From Sulfitobacter albidus (GTDB taxonomy: Bacteria > Pseudomonadota > Alphaproteobacteria > Rhodobacterales > Rhodobacteraceae): a DNA stretch of 64,000 nucleotides. Below, piece by piece: positions 8,527 through 17,452 of this stretch; the first letter of the stretch is position 1, and every line of letters starts with the position of its first letter. The notes under the pieces are model-generated. The model was not told the origin of the DNA. It did no database searches and was given only the letters and a program-made list of their open reading frames with translations. The position numbers and the translations under genes were made by a program. The stretch is taken from positions 1,918,501 to 1,982,500 of the forward strand of contig NZ_CP073581.1 of the NCBI RefSeq assembly GCF_018200035.1, written 5' to 3'.

Positions 8527-9822
8527 ATGGGCCCGATCTATACAGTGCAAGATTTTCTCGACATGACCCGGCGCCGGCTGGGCGTGATCCTGTTTGTGAT
8601 CCTCGGCGGCTGCATTGCGGCGCTTTACTGGGCGCAAAGCCATGTGCACGTCTACCGCTCGTCCGAGGTCATCCAGATCGAGCAGCCCAAGATCGCGGAT
8701 GAGCTGGCCCGCTCCACCGTCGATGGCTCCTCCGCCCGCCGCCTGCAGCTGATCGAGCAAAAGCTGATGGCCCGCGCCAGCCTTGAGGACGTGATCGCCA
8801 AATACGACCTCTTTGCCAATCTCGACGCGCTCAAACCCAGCGAACGGGTCGATCTGCTGCGCCGGTCGGTGTCGATCACCGGGGTGGCCGCCGCACGCGA
8901 AGGGTTCACCGATGACGGCACGATTTCGGTGCTGACCATCACCGCCGACATGGAAGAGGCCCAGCTCGCCCGCGATGTCGCGCATGAATTCGCCGACCGC
9001 ACCCGCGCCCTCATGGCCGACCAGCGGCGCGAGCAGACCGAGGCGACGCTCGCCTTCTTCAGCCAGCAGGAACAGCAGGTCATCGACGCCCTCGCCGCCC
9101 TCGACCGCGAGATCGAAACCTTCCGCAGCGAAAACGACCTGCTGCTCGAAGGGGGCGTCGAATTCCGCCTCGCCGAGATGGCCCAGATCAACGAGAGCAT
9201 TCTTGAGCTGGATCGCGGCATCATCACCGCGCAGCTGGCGCGCACCCAGATCGACCGCGGCGGGCGCGCCTCCACAGTCGAGCGCGCCGAGCAGGAGATC
9301 GACGCCCAGCTCAATTCCCTCACCCAGCAGCGCAGCCTGCTTGTCGCCCGCCGGGACGAGCTGCGCGACAGCGTGCAAAGCTCCCCCGAGACGCAGCGCG
9401 CGCTGGCCGCGTTCGAGCGGCGGCGCGAGCAGTTGCAGGCCCAGCTGGAGGTCGTCGCCACGCGCCGCAACGAGGCGCAGGTCGGCTTCAACCTCGAGAC
9501 CGGCGATCAGGGCGAGCGTCTGACCACCATCGAAGAGGCGCAGGTTCCCGACTATCCCATCACCATGAGCAAGAAGCGCCGTGCGATCATGGGCGGCGTG
9601 GCCGCTACGATATTCGCCTTTGTCGTGGCGTTCCTGCTGGAATTGCGCCGCCCCGTCATCCGCTCTGCCCGGCAGATGCAGCGCGAGGTCGGCATCATGC
9701 CCGTCGTCTCTGTCCCGACGCTTGAGCCGAAATTCCAAAGCTCGAAATGGCGGATGCAGCGCGAAAAGCGGCGTCTGGCCGGCAAGGCGGGCCGCGCCGC
9801 ACGGCTCGCCCGGCAAAGCTAG
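8527..9822 (+). CDS. Wzz/GumC-family chain-length determinant protein
   Basis: 431 residues of inner-membrane polysaccharide co-polymerase type. Two membrane segments bracket the protein: about 17-37 (LGVILFVILGGCIAALYWA) and about 353-374 (AIMGGVAATIFAFVVAFLLE). Between them is a long periplasmic region rich in predicted coiled coil (about 150-330, heavy in Glu/Gln/Arg). The pre-TM2 segment (VPDYPITMSKKRRAIMGG) has the Pro-rich feature of the family. The ribosome site GAGGGAA lies before the ATG. It controls polymer length with Wzy. Its stop codon overlaps the stop of the convergent flippase gene in a shared CTAG. Confidence 0.9.
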   Translation: MGPIYTVQDFLDMTRRRLGVILFVILGGCIAALYWAQSHVHVYRSSEVIQIEQPKIADELARSTVDGSSARRLQLIEQKLMARASLEDVIAKYDLFANLDALKPSERVDLLRRSVSITGVAAAREGFTDDGTISVLTITADMEEAQLARDVAHEFADRTRALMADQRREQTEATLAFFSQQEQQVIDALAALDREIETFRSENDLLLEGGVEFRLAEMAQINESILELDRGIITAQLARTQIDRGGRASTVERAEQEIDAQLNSLTQQRSLLVARRDELRDSVQSSPETQRALAAFERRREQLQAQLEVVATRRNEAQVGFNLETGDQGERLTTIEEAQVPDYPITMSKKRRAIMGGVAATIFAFVVAFLLELRRPVIRSARQMQREVGIMPVVSVPTLEPKFQSSKWRMQREKRRLAGKAGRAARLARQS

Positions 9823-11157
9823 CCCGCCAGCGCGCGCACCGCGTCGAGGTTGATCCAAACAGCAGCGGCGGCGAGCGCACCGCTTACGACAGCGACCGCC
9901 AGATCGTGCCGCGCGTCCCACACATCGTGGTGCCGCGCGAGCCAGATCACCGCGCCATGGGTCAGCAACTGCGCCAGCCCCATGCCGATGATCGCCCCCG
10001 CCAGACCAAACAGGCTCACCCCCGCGATAAGAAGGCCCACCTGCAACACCGCGCGCACCGCCGTCAGCACAAAGAACCGCCGCGAATCCCCCGCCGCCAG
10101 CGCCGCCTGATCGTAGGTCAGCCCGATCACCTGCGGCACCAGCGCCACCGCCAGCAGCGTCACGATCCCCCCGCCAGCGCATAGCGCGGATCATAGAGCA
10201 CACCCACCAGCCACGGCCCCACCGCCGCCATCACCAGCAACAGCCCCAATATCCCCGCGCTGAGCGCGTAGCGCAGGCGCGCGATCTTGGCCGTTCTGTG
10301 TTTTGCGTCGCGGTAGACCGGGATCATCAGCTTGCCCGTCACCGCCGTGCCCAGCAGCATCGGAAAGCTCGCCAGAAAATAGCCGATGTTGTAGATGCCC
10401 AGGGTCTCAAGGCTCAGGAATTTGCCCAATACCGCCTTGTCGCCCTGGCTTGCGAAAAACCAGAACACCGTGCTGAGGAAAATCCACTTGCCAAAGCCAA
10501 TCAATTCGCGCGCCGCCGCCCCTTCCCAGCGGAACCGGTTGCCCGCACCGGGCAGGTAGATCCACGTCAGCGCCAGCTTTGCCAGCGCGCCGATCACCCC
10601 GCCCACGACCAGGGCCGCCACCGATTGCCAGATCCACGCCAGCACGATCATCACCACGATCCCGATCGCCTGCGAGGTCAGATCCAGCACCGTCAGCCGC
10701 CCCACCAGCAGATGCCGGTGCGCCGTCTCGATCCGCGTGGGGTTGAACCCCGCGACCAACAGGCTCAGCGCCGCGATGGGCAGATAGAGCGCCAGATCCG
10801 GCGCGTCGTAGAACCACGCCGCAGGCCCCGCCAGCGCCGCCGCAATGCCAAACAGGATCACCCCCGGATCACCTGAATGCTCCACGCGGTGTTCAGAAAA
10901 TCCGGGTCATCGCCGCGCTTGCTTTGCGCGATGGAGGGCGCGATGCCCACGTCCGAGAACAGCATCAACCCCACCGTCACAAGGCTGATCAGCGCCATCA
11001 GGCCGAACGCTTCGGGGAACAACAGCCGCGTCAGGATCAGGTTGCTCGCCAGTCGCAAGCCCTGGCTGCCGCCATAGCCCAGCACGATCCACGCGCCCGA
11101 CCGCATCACCCGCGCCATCAGACGCCCACCGCGCAACTGCTGCAAAAGACCACCCAT
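9819..11157 (-). CDS. Wzx-like polysaccharide flippase (MATE/oligosaccharide family), two frameshifts
   Basis: Three consecutive minus-strand segments in different frames together make one multi-spanning transporter of about 446 residues, normal for Wzx-type lipid-linked oligosaccharide flippases. The N-terminus has GAWIVLGYGGSQGLRLASN and LTRLLFPEAFGLMALI, typical of the family. The frame breaks at the C5 run 10861-10865 (restoring one base gives IQVIRGVILFG) and at the C6 run 10167-10172 (one base restores YALAGGIVTLL). Both are single missing bases in homopolymers, so the gene is probably intact. It would move the EPS repeat unit across the inner membrane. The start is taken at ATG 11157; an alternative TTG lies at 11166. 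Confidence 0.8.
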
Positions 11158-11268
11158 TTGCCGCAATATCCTCCGGTTTCGGCGCTAGCGCATTGGTAGC
11201 GGGCCGCGTGCCCTTGCGCCAGTGCGCAGCGGCGGCGTAGCGTCCGCGTGACAACAAGGACACGGCCC

Positions 11269-12465
11269 ATGCAGATCGCCTATATCCTCAACAGCTATCC
11301 CCAGCCCTCGCATAGTTTCATCCGCCGTGAAATCCGCGCGCTAGAGGCCGCAGGCCACGGTGTCACCCGCATCGCCATGCGCCCCGGCGATACCCCGCTG
11401 GTCGACACGCAGGATGTCGAGGAAGCCGCCGCCACATCCTACGTACTGCGCGCGGGGGCGTGGGCTTTGCTGATCTCCCTGGTGCAGGTCGTGGCCGCCG
11501 GGCCGGGGCGCTTTCTCGCGGCGCTCAGGCTCGCGATCACCTGCGGGCGGCGCTCAGAGGTGGGCACGCTCAAACACCTGATCTATCTGGTCGAGGCGGT
11601 CCATGTGGCCAAGCTTTGCCGGGCAGCGGGCGCCACCCATGCCCACGCGCATTTCGGCACCAACGCCGCTGCCGTCGCGATGCTCTGCGAGGCACTCAGC
11701 GGTCCGGCCTATAGCTTTACCGTGCACGGGCCAGAGGAATACGACGCCCCGCGCGCCCTGTCGCTGGGCACCAAGGTCGCGCGGTCGAAATTCACCGTGG
11801 CGATCACCAGCTACGGGCGCAGCCAGCTGGCCCGCTGGGCCGGCCCCGATCATTGGCACCGGATCAAGGTCGTGCATTGCGGCGTCGACCGCGCCCGTTT
11901 TCCCGACCCGCTGCCGCTGCCGGACGGCCCGCCGCGCTTTGTCGCCATCGGACGGTTTGTGGAGCAGAAGGGCCAGCTCATGGCGCTCGACGCGCTGGCG
12001 GGTCTGGTCAAAACCCATCCGCAGGCGCATCTGACGCTGATCGGGGACGGCGAGATGCGCGGCGAGATCGAGGCGCGCATCGCCGATCTTGAACTGCACA
12101 CAAACGTCACCCTCACCGGCTGGGTCGACGAGGCGCGCATCCTGCAAGAATTGCAATCCGCCCACGCCCTGCTGATGCCCAGCTTTGCCGAAGGGCTGCC
12201 CATGGTGATCATGGAGGCGATGGCCGCCGGCCGCCTTGTCATCGCGACCTATATCGCGGGCATCCCCGAACTGGTGCAGGAGGGCGAGACCGGCCTGCTG
12301 GTGCCCGCAGGCGACGCCGCCGCGCTCACACACGCGATGCAGCGGCTCGCCGATCTTCCCGCAGACACAAGCGCGCGGATGGCGGCCAAGGCCCGCACCC
12401 GCGTGCTCGCCCGTCACGACGCCGCGACAGAGGCGGCGAAATTGGCCGATCTCATCGCGCGCTAG
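11269..12465 (+). CDS. Glycosyltransferase family 4-type (group 1)
   Basis: 398 residues, GT-B fold. N-terminus MQIAYILNSYPQPSHSFI is typical of EPS glycosyltransferases. The C-terminal half has the nucleotide-sugar-binding Glyco_trans_1 features: VAIGRFVEQKGQ, LTLIGDGEMRGEIEARI and the E-x7-E region SFAEGLPMVIMEAMAAGR. The start at 11269 is chosen because AAGGACACGG precedes it. It probably adds one sugar to the lipid-linked repeat unit. It is the only plus-strand gene between the flippase and the long minus-strand operon, and shares a CTAG stop with the convergent gene. Confidence 0.93.
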   Translation: MQIAYILNSYPQPSHSFIRREIRALEAAGHGVTRIAMRPGDTPLVDTQDVEEAAATSYVLRAGAWALLISLVQVVAAGPGRFLAALRLAITCGRRSEVGTLKHLIYLVEAVHVAKLCRAAGATHAHAHFGTNAAAVAMLCEALSGPAYSFTVHGPEEYDAPRALSLGTKVARSKFTVAITSYGRSQLARWAGPDHWHRIKVVHCGVDRARFPDPLPLPDGPPRFVAIGRFVEQKGQLMALDALAGLVKTHPQAHLTLIGDGEMRGEIEARIADLELHTNVTLTGWVDEARILQELQSAHALLMPSFAEGLPMVIMEAMAAGRLVIATYIAGIPELVQEGETGLLVPAGDAAALTHAMQRLADLPADTSARMAAKARTRVLARHDAATEAAKLADLIAR

Positions 12466-13298
12466 CGGCCCCGGGCCCAGCGTTCCTCGCCCCGGCGGGG
12501 GAGTTTCGTACCAACCACCACAGCCGCCACGGCGGCAAAACCCAAAGGATCCCGCAGCGCCCGGCGCCACATCGGCGGCGCGCCCTCGGGCGCGGGGTCG
12601 TGATTGTCCCACAGCTGCGGATAAAGCGCGCGGACCTCATCCACCCCGATGTTCTGCCGCCTGCGCACCCGGATCAACGGGCCAAACCCTTCGATCATCG
12701 GCCAATCGTAGGTGGCAGGCACGCGCACGCGCTCCTCAGGCGCGAAACTCAGCCGGACAAAGGTATCGTCAGAGATGATGTCGGGGAAGTCTCCCCACCG
12801 CGCCCGTCCCGCCGTATTCACCGCAAAGACGCCGAACCCCGGCACGCCATGGGTGCAAAACGGTAGTGTCGACCAGAACCGCGCGTAGGCGCGGCTGAAC
12901 GCGCTGGTCTGCGCGGTCACGCGCGGCGCGCCGCTGGCGTAGCGCGGCTCTGCCCCATCAAGCGCCCCTGCGATCTGCGCCATCAATGGGGGCGAGACGA
13001 CCACATCCGCGTCCACATAGGCGCGCGCGCCGTGCGTCGCCGCCGCGTCGCCCGCGTTGAGCGCGCCCAGCTTGCTACCCTCCGCCAGATCCAGCACCCT
13101 CAGCGGCCAGCCCTTCGCGTCAAAGCGCGCGGCAAACCCTTCCGCCACCGCCACCGTCGCGTCGGTGCAGCCGTTGGCCATCACGATCACCTCGACCGCG
13201 CCGCCCGTGGCATCGCTGCCCAGCAGCGCCTCAAGGCACGGCTCGATATAGCCGACCTCGTTATGGGCCGGGATCAGGATGCTCAGATCGACGCTCAC
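12462..13298 (-). CDS. Glycosyltransferase family 2
   Basis: 278 residues, GT-A fold. N-terminal LSILIPAHNEVGYIEPCLEA and VIVMANGCTDATV (donor site), then the DxD-type acidic motif in ARAYVDADVVVSPPL. It is the last gene of the long minus-strand PKS/NRPS operon: its start overlaps the stop of the preceding gene by 4 bp (13295-13298), a sign of translational coupling. The acceptor is unknown; context suggests it glycosylates the operon product or an EPS intermediate. Confidence 0.9.
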   Translation of the reverse strand: MSVDLSILIPAHNEVGYIEPCLEALLGSDATGGAVEVIVMANGCTDATVAVAEGFAARFDAKGWPLRVLDLAEGSKLGALNAGDAAATHGARAYVDADVVVSPPLMAQIAGALDGAEPRYASGAPRVTAQTSAFSRAYARFWSTLPFCTHGVPGFGVFAVNTAGRARWGDFPDIISDDTFVRLSFAPEERVRVPATYDWPMIEGFGPLIRVRRRQNIGVDEVRALYPQLWDNHDPAPEGAPPMWRRALRDPLGFAAVAAVVVGTKLPRRGEERWARGR

Positions 13299-15811
13299 CG
13301 TGCGGCCACCAGCGCGTTCCAGCGGGGGTTTGCATCGTCAAGGTGGCGCAGCGCGCCCCAGCTGCCCCATTTTGTCGGCGCGTAGATGTCGGCATAGGCG
13401 GTGAACAACCCGCCCCCCGCCGCGCGCCAGCCCGCGATCAGCTGCGCATAAAGCGCGCCCATCTCGGCGCTATAGTTGAAATCTTGGAAAAACGCCGTCA
13501 GCCGCTCGTCATTCACTTGCGGCCCGATGCCGACCACATGGCTGCCGCCCTCGTACATGATCAGATCAAGGCCTGCGTCCCGCGCCACGCGGGCGTGGTA
13601 GGGGAACACCCGCTGCGCCAGATCGGCCACGGTGTCCTGCGCGTTGCCGCTGACCGACCCATCGGCCAGCTCCTGCCCCGCGACGGCGTTGGCATAGACG
13701 TGCCGCGCGGCGTCCATCGCCTCCTGCCGCGCCTGCCCGGTCAGCCCCTGCGCCGCCGCCACTTCCGCCGCTTGGGCAAGGCTTTCGCCAAGCCAGCCGT
13801 GCACCTCATCGCGGCGCTCCTGCAAGCCCAGCACGCCGCCGAAATAGCCGGTGATGGCGTAGGCATCGAACGCCTCTTTCGGCGCGGGCGTGCCGTCGGC
13901 CACGACCAGGGGCGCGTTCAGGATGTTCTCCTCCAGACCCAGCCAGCCCGTCTGGGTCGAGATCACATTGACCAAGCGCTGCGGCGCATCCGCGAAGACC
14001 TGCGTCCAGATGCGCGCCACTTCGGCCGCGCGGCGGGCGTAGAACTGCGTGCCGACGTCGTTCTGCCCCCACAGCGCGCGCGCCTGCGCGTCGGCCCATT
14101 TGGTCTGCTCGAACTGGAAATTCCACACCTCGTTGGAATACTCCACATAGGCGCGCCGCCCCTCGGGCAGCGTATCGCGCACGGCCTGCGCAAAGGCACG
14201 CACGTAGCCGTCATCGGCAAGATGCGGCATGTTGAACCACGCGTCCGCCCCCACCGTGCCCGCCAGCGCCAGCATCACCTCCAGCGGCACGCCGTGATGC
14301 GCCCAGCTGGCGTCACTCAGCTTGGGCCGATCCGCCCAGGCCGACTGTTGGGAGTTGTTCGTCTCCATCCAATCCATGAACCGCAGGTTGTCAAATCCTT
14401 CCAGCCTGCGCAGGAAAGCCGGGTTGAACACGGCGCCGCGCGCCCAGAGGTCCAGATGTTCCTCGCGCACGACAGTGATGCGCCGCACCGGATCGCTGGC
14501 CGACGTGCGCTGAATGCGGATCTCCACCGTGCCGGGACCGGGTGTGAAGTCAAACCGGACCTCGCCGGGGGCGTAGCGCACGTTGGCCACGCGGCCCTTC
14601 GGCTCCACCACGCCGCGCCCCTTGTAGCGCAGCACGTAGCGCCCGGCGAGCGATTGCGCGGCCTCCGGCAGATCGGTGAGGATCAGCGTCCCGACAGAGC
14701 CCGCGTTGCGCGGCAGCGACGTGACCCAGCCCTCGGCATCGATATGGCCCTGCGCCACCAGTTCGTCGTATTCGATCCCGCCGAACTGCCCCGCGAGATG
14801 CCCGATCCAGGGGCGCGCGGTTTTCATGACGTCGAGGAACGGCTGCTGCGTGCTCCAATCCGTGACCGGGGCGAGGCCCAGCCCCATGCGCCCCGGCGCG
14901 GGCGCGGGCGTGTCGAGCGCGGCAGGCTCCGGCGGCGCCAGCGTGCTTTGCGCAACGGGCGGCGCGCGTGGCGCGGCCTCCGCCGCCGCAGGCGCGGGCG
15001 CGGGGGAGACCGCCTGCCCCCGATAGTCCGCTACAGCACGGGCCGCGATGCGCTGCAACGCTGCCGCCTGCGCCGCATCGGCGGCCTCGACCGTGCTGCC
15101 AAAGCGGTCCTTGACCACATGCGGCAACCCCTGCGGGTCGCTGCCCGTCAGCGCTGCGAATTGCACCATCGAGACAAAGTAATGCCCGACCGTCGCAAGG
15201 TGGATGTCGTCGTCGAACACCTGCGATATATCGTCCAGCCCCGGCACGTCGCCCGCCGCGATCGCATCACTCAAAGCGCCCAGCGCCTGCCCCGCTGGGA
15301 TCAGCTGCACCTGCGTGGCATCGCGCCCGGCCCGCAGGGCGTCAACGATGCCCTCCCAATCGGCCAGATCCTCCTGCAACCGCACGCGCCACGGGGTTGC
15401 GGCGCCCTCGTCGTAGGGCACCTCGACGCCCGTGCCGCTGTTGAGGCTGTGCCAGCCCTCCTGCACCCAGACCCACGCGTCAGGGTTGCTCCCCCACGCC
15501 AGCCCCGCAAAGGCCTGCGCGTAAACGCCCGTCTCGCTCCAGCGCAGGTGATTGGCGAGCGGAATGGCCTCGGTCAGGATCAGATCGGTCGCACCCGCCT
15601 GCGGCAACACCCGCCGCGCGTCGATGCCCTGCGCGGTCTGCGACTGGTCCCAATTGTACTTGAGCGGCGCGCCATTGATGATCTGCGCCTGTACGCGCGC
15701 CTCACCCGCGCGCGCTGACAGCGCCGCGTCCAGCATATCCGGCCCCGTGGTGCCGAACAGGCTGTGGCCCACCATGATCACGGAAAAGACGGTCGAGGCC
15801 AGATCGCTCAT
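13295..15811 (-). CDS. SGNH-like domain fused to a glycoside-hydrolase-like domain
   Basis: 838 residues from ATG 15811, which overlaps the upstream stop as ATGA. The N-terminal domain (about 1-260) has a GHSL block (VIMVGHSLFG) and a late DxxH (DDIHL) like the Ser and Asp-His blocks of SGNH/GDSL hydrolases, and resembles the whole protein of the upstream gene. A Pro/Ala-rich linker follows (about 270-315). The C-terminal domain (about 320-838) looks like a clan-A type glycoside hydrolase: EYSNEVWNFQFEQ offers an Asn-Glu acid/base pair and LIMYEGGSHV a possible nucleophile Glu. No clear signal peptide is visible. Function inferred: processing or acyl modification of the EPS. The exact families need a profile search. 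Confidence 0.7.
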   Translation of the reverse strand: MSDLASTVFSVIMVGHSLFGTTGPDMLDAALSARAGEARVQAQIINGAPLKYNWDQSQTAQGIDARRVLPQAGATDLILTEAIPLANHLRWSETGVYAQAFAGLAWGSNPDAWVWVQEGWHSLNSGTGVEVPYDEGAATPWRVRLQEDLADWEGIVDALRAGRDATQVQLIPAGQALGALSDAIAAGDVPGLDDISQVFDDDIHLATVGHYFVSMVQFAALTGSDPQGLPHVVKDRFGSTVEAADAAQAAALQRIAARAVADYRGQAVSPAPAPAAAEAAPRAPPVAQSTLAPPEPAALDTPAPAPGRMGLGLAPVTDWSTQQPFLDVMKTARPWIGHLAGQFGGIEYDELVAQGHIDAEGWVTSLPRNAGSVGTLILTDLPEAAQSLAGRYVLRYKGRGVVEPKGRVANVRYAPGEVRFDFTPGPGTVEIRIQRTSASDPVRRITVVREEHLDLWARGAVFNPAFLRRLEGFDNLRFMDWMETNNSQQSAWADRPKLSDASWAHHGVPLEVMLALAGTVGADAWFNMPHLADDGYVRAFAQAVRDTLPEGRRAYVEYSNEVWNFQFEQTKWADAQARALWGQNDVGTQFYARRAAEVARIWTQVFADAPQRLVNVISTQTGWLGLEENILNAPLVVADGTPAPKEAFDAYAITGYFGGVLGLQERRDEVHGWLGESLAQAAEVAAAQGLTGQARQEAMDAARHVYANAVAGQELADGSVSGNAQDTVADLAQRVFPYHARVARDAGLDLIMYEGGSHVVGIGPQVNDERLTAFFQDFNYSAEMGALYAQLIAGWRAAGGGLFTAYADIYAPTKWGSWGALRHLDDANPRWNALVAAR

Positions 15812-16752
15812 GCTGCAATCCCGGTCTGTGGCAGGGCACGTACGGTGTCCCAAACGGTTTGCTGCATCATCAGCGCCAGTTCCGCGTCGGGCGGGTCCGC
15901 CGCCGTGCCGTCAGCGCGATTGAGCGCGGGGGGCAGACCCACCGGGCTGCGCTGATAAAGCACCGCAAAATGCACCAGCGCGATCAGATAGTTTCCCAGA
16001 TCGCCGAGGTGGATCGTATCCACCGTCCCTTCGGGCGTGCGCGCAAACAGGGGCGCGGGATCCTCCATGCGCGCGGCCACGCTGGCCAGGCATTGGCCAC
16101 CGGGGATCACGTGCATCGCCTCCCCGCTGCGCGCCACGGCGGGCAACAGCACGCGGTCCAGCCAAAGTGTCTGATAATCCGCCGCGATCCGCGCCGCCCA
16201 CCCCTGGGGGTCGTCCGTATGGTGCCACGTCTCGTAAAGGTACAGCCGCACATCGCCGCGCGCCGCGCGCGCCAGCTGCGCCCAGCGCGCGAGCGTCGCG
16301 GCGCTGTCGTGATAGCGGATGGCATCGCGCAGCTCGACCATCTCGGTAAACACGACCGCCTCGAACGCGCCGTCCGCAAGCGTCTCCCGCGCGGGGGCAA
16401 ATCGGTCGTGATCGTTTTCCTCGGCAAAGCCGTTGACGGGGATATCGGGGTCGTAATGGTCGCGCAGGCTCGCCCCCCAGCCCAGCTGACTGGCATAGCT
16501 GTGGCCCGCCGGGGCCAGCTGCGCCAGCATCGCGGGCATGTCGCGCCCGACCAGCGAATGCCCCAGATGGTAGACCGACAGCGCGCCCGTCGGTGGGCGT
16601 ACGGGTGCCGCCACCAGATCCGCCGCGCGGCGCAGCTGCCACGCGCGCCAGCCACCCCCAGCGGCCAGCGCCGCGCCAAGGGCCACCGCCGCCCCCGCGC
16701 CAATCCGCAAAAGCTGCCGTCTGCCGATTGTCCGCTGTGCCACGCGCGTCAC
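15808..16752 (-). CDS. Tat-exported SGNH-like protein
   Basis: 314 residues. The N-terminus has a twin-arginine-like export signal (GRRQLLRIGAGAAVALGAAL) followed by Ala/Gly hydrophobic residues, so it is probably periplasmic. YHLGHSLVGRDMPAML and DTIHLGDLGNYL supply the Ser block and the Asp-x-x-His block of an SGNH-like hydrolase. The next gene's N-terminal domain repeats this layout, so the two appear to have arisen by duplication. Such enzymes add or remove acyl groups on polysaccharides; the substrate here is unknown. It overlaps the phosphopantetheinyl transferase gene by 4 bp and its downstream neighbour by 4 bp. Confidence 0.7.
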   Translation of the reverse strand: MTRVAQRTIGRRQLLRIGAGAAVALGAALAAGGGWRAWQLRRAADLVAAPVRPPTGALSVYHLGHSLVGRDMPAMLAQLAPAGHSYASQLGWGASLRDHYDPDIPVNGFAEENDHDRFAPARETLADGAFEAVVFTEMVELRDAIRYHDSAATLARWAQLARAARGDVRLYLYETWHHTDDPQGWAARIAADYQTLWLDRVLLPAVARSGEAMHVIPGGQCLASVAARMEDPAPLFARTPEGTVDTIHLGDLGNYLIALVHFAVLYQRSPVGLPPALNRADGTAADPPDAELALMMQQTVWDTVRALPQTGIAA

Positions 16753-17450
16753 TCCCGATTGCCACGGGCCGCATCGTGCCCGATCGTCACCGCAGTCACA
16801 AGCACACCGGCGGCGTGGACGTAGCGGCCGGCAAGGGTCTGACCGCGCGCGAACGGCCCCTGCGGCGCGGTAAATCGCGCCGTGAAACGCGCGGTGTCAC
16901 GGTCGATGTGCAGCGTCATCCCGTCGAACCCGAACAGCGATTGGCTGAGGGGGTATTGCGCCTTATAGGCCGCTTCCTTGGCGGAAAAGATCAGCCGCGC
17001 CATCAGGCCCCGCTCGGCTTCGGGCTGGTCTTGCAGCCACGTGCGTTCCGGCGGCGTCGTGACCTCGGCAATAAGTTCGCGCGGCAAGGGCGCGGCGGGT
17101 TCAAGATCGATGCCGATCCCCGCAAGCGTTGTCGACAGCGCCACAGCGGCAATGCACATGCCGTCCGCATGGGTGATCGAGCCGACAAGGCCCTCCGGCC
17201 AGACCGGCGCCCGATCGTTCGCCATCGGCACAGGCTGCGGTGTCACCCCCAGATGCACCATCGCCCGGCGCGCGGCGTCGCGACCACTGTGAAACTCCGC
17301 GCGCCGCTGCGGGATTGCGCGTTGCACCGCCGACGCCTCCACTTCGGGCGGATCCCCCTTGGGGGGCGCAACGATCTGTGCGGCCACCGCAACCCCCTGC
17401 GGCAAAAGCGACGCTGTGAGGGCTGCCACCAGATCGCTGTCCGTGATCAC
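16749..17450 (-). CDS. 4'-phosphopantetheinyl transferase (EntD/Sfp superfamily)
   Basis: 233 residues. It attaches phosphopantetheine from CoA to the carrier-protein serines of the PKS and NRPS encoded upstream in the same operon. Motifs seen: SGRDAARRAM, the WPEGLVGSITHADG segment, Mg-binding GIGIDLEPA, and FSAKEAAYKAQYP. This layout is of the EntD type. It starts 2 bp after the NRPS stop and overlaps the next gene by 4 bp. A dedicated transferase inside the operon argues strongly that the assembly line is functional. Confidence 0.95.
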   Translation of the reverse strand: MITDSDLVAALTASLLPQGVAVAAQIVAPPKGDPPEVEASAVQRAIPQRRAEFHSGRDAARRAMVHLGVTPQPVPMANDRAPVWPEGLVGSITHADGMCIAAVALSTTLAGIGIDLEPAAPLPRELIAEVTTPPERTWLQDQPEAERGLMARLIFSAKEAAYKAQYPLSQSLFGFDGMTLHIDRDTARFTARFTAPQGPFARGQTLAGRYVHAAGVLVTAVTIGHDAARGNRE

Positions 17451-17452
17451 GG

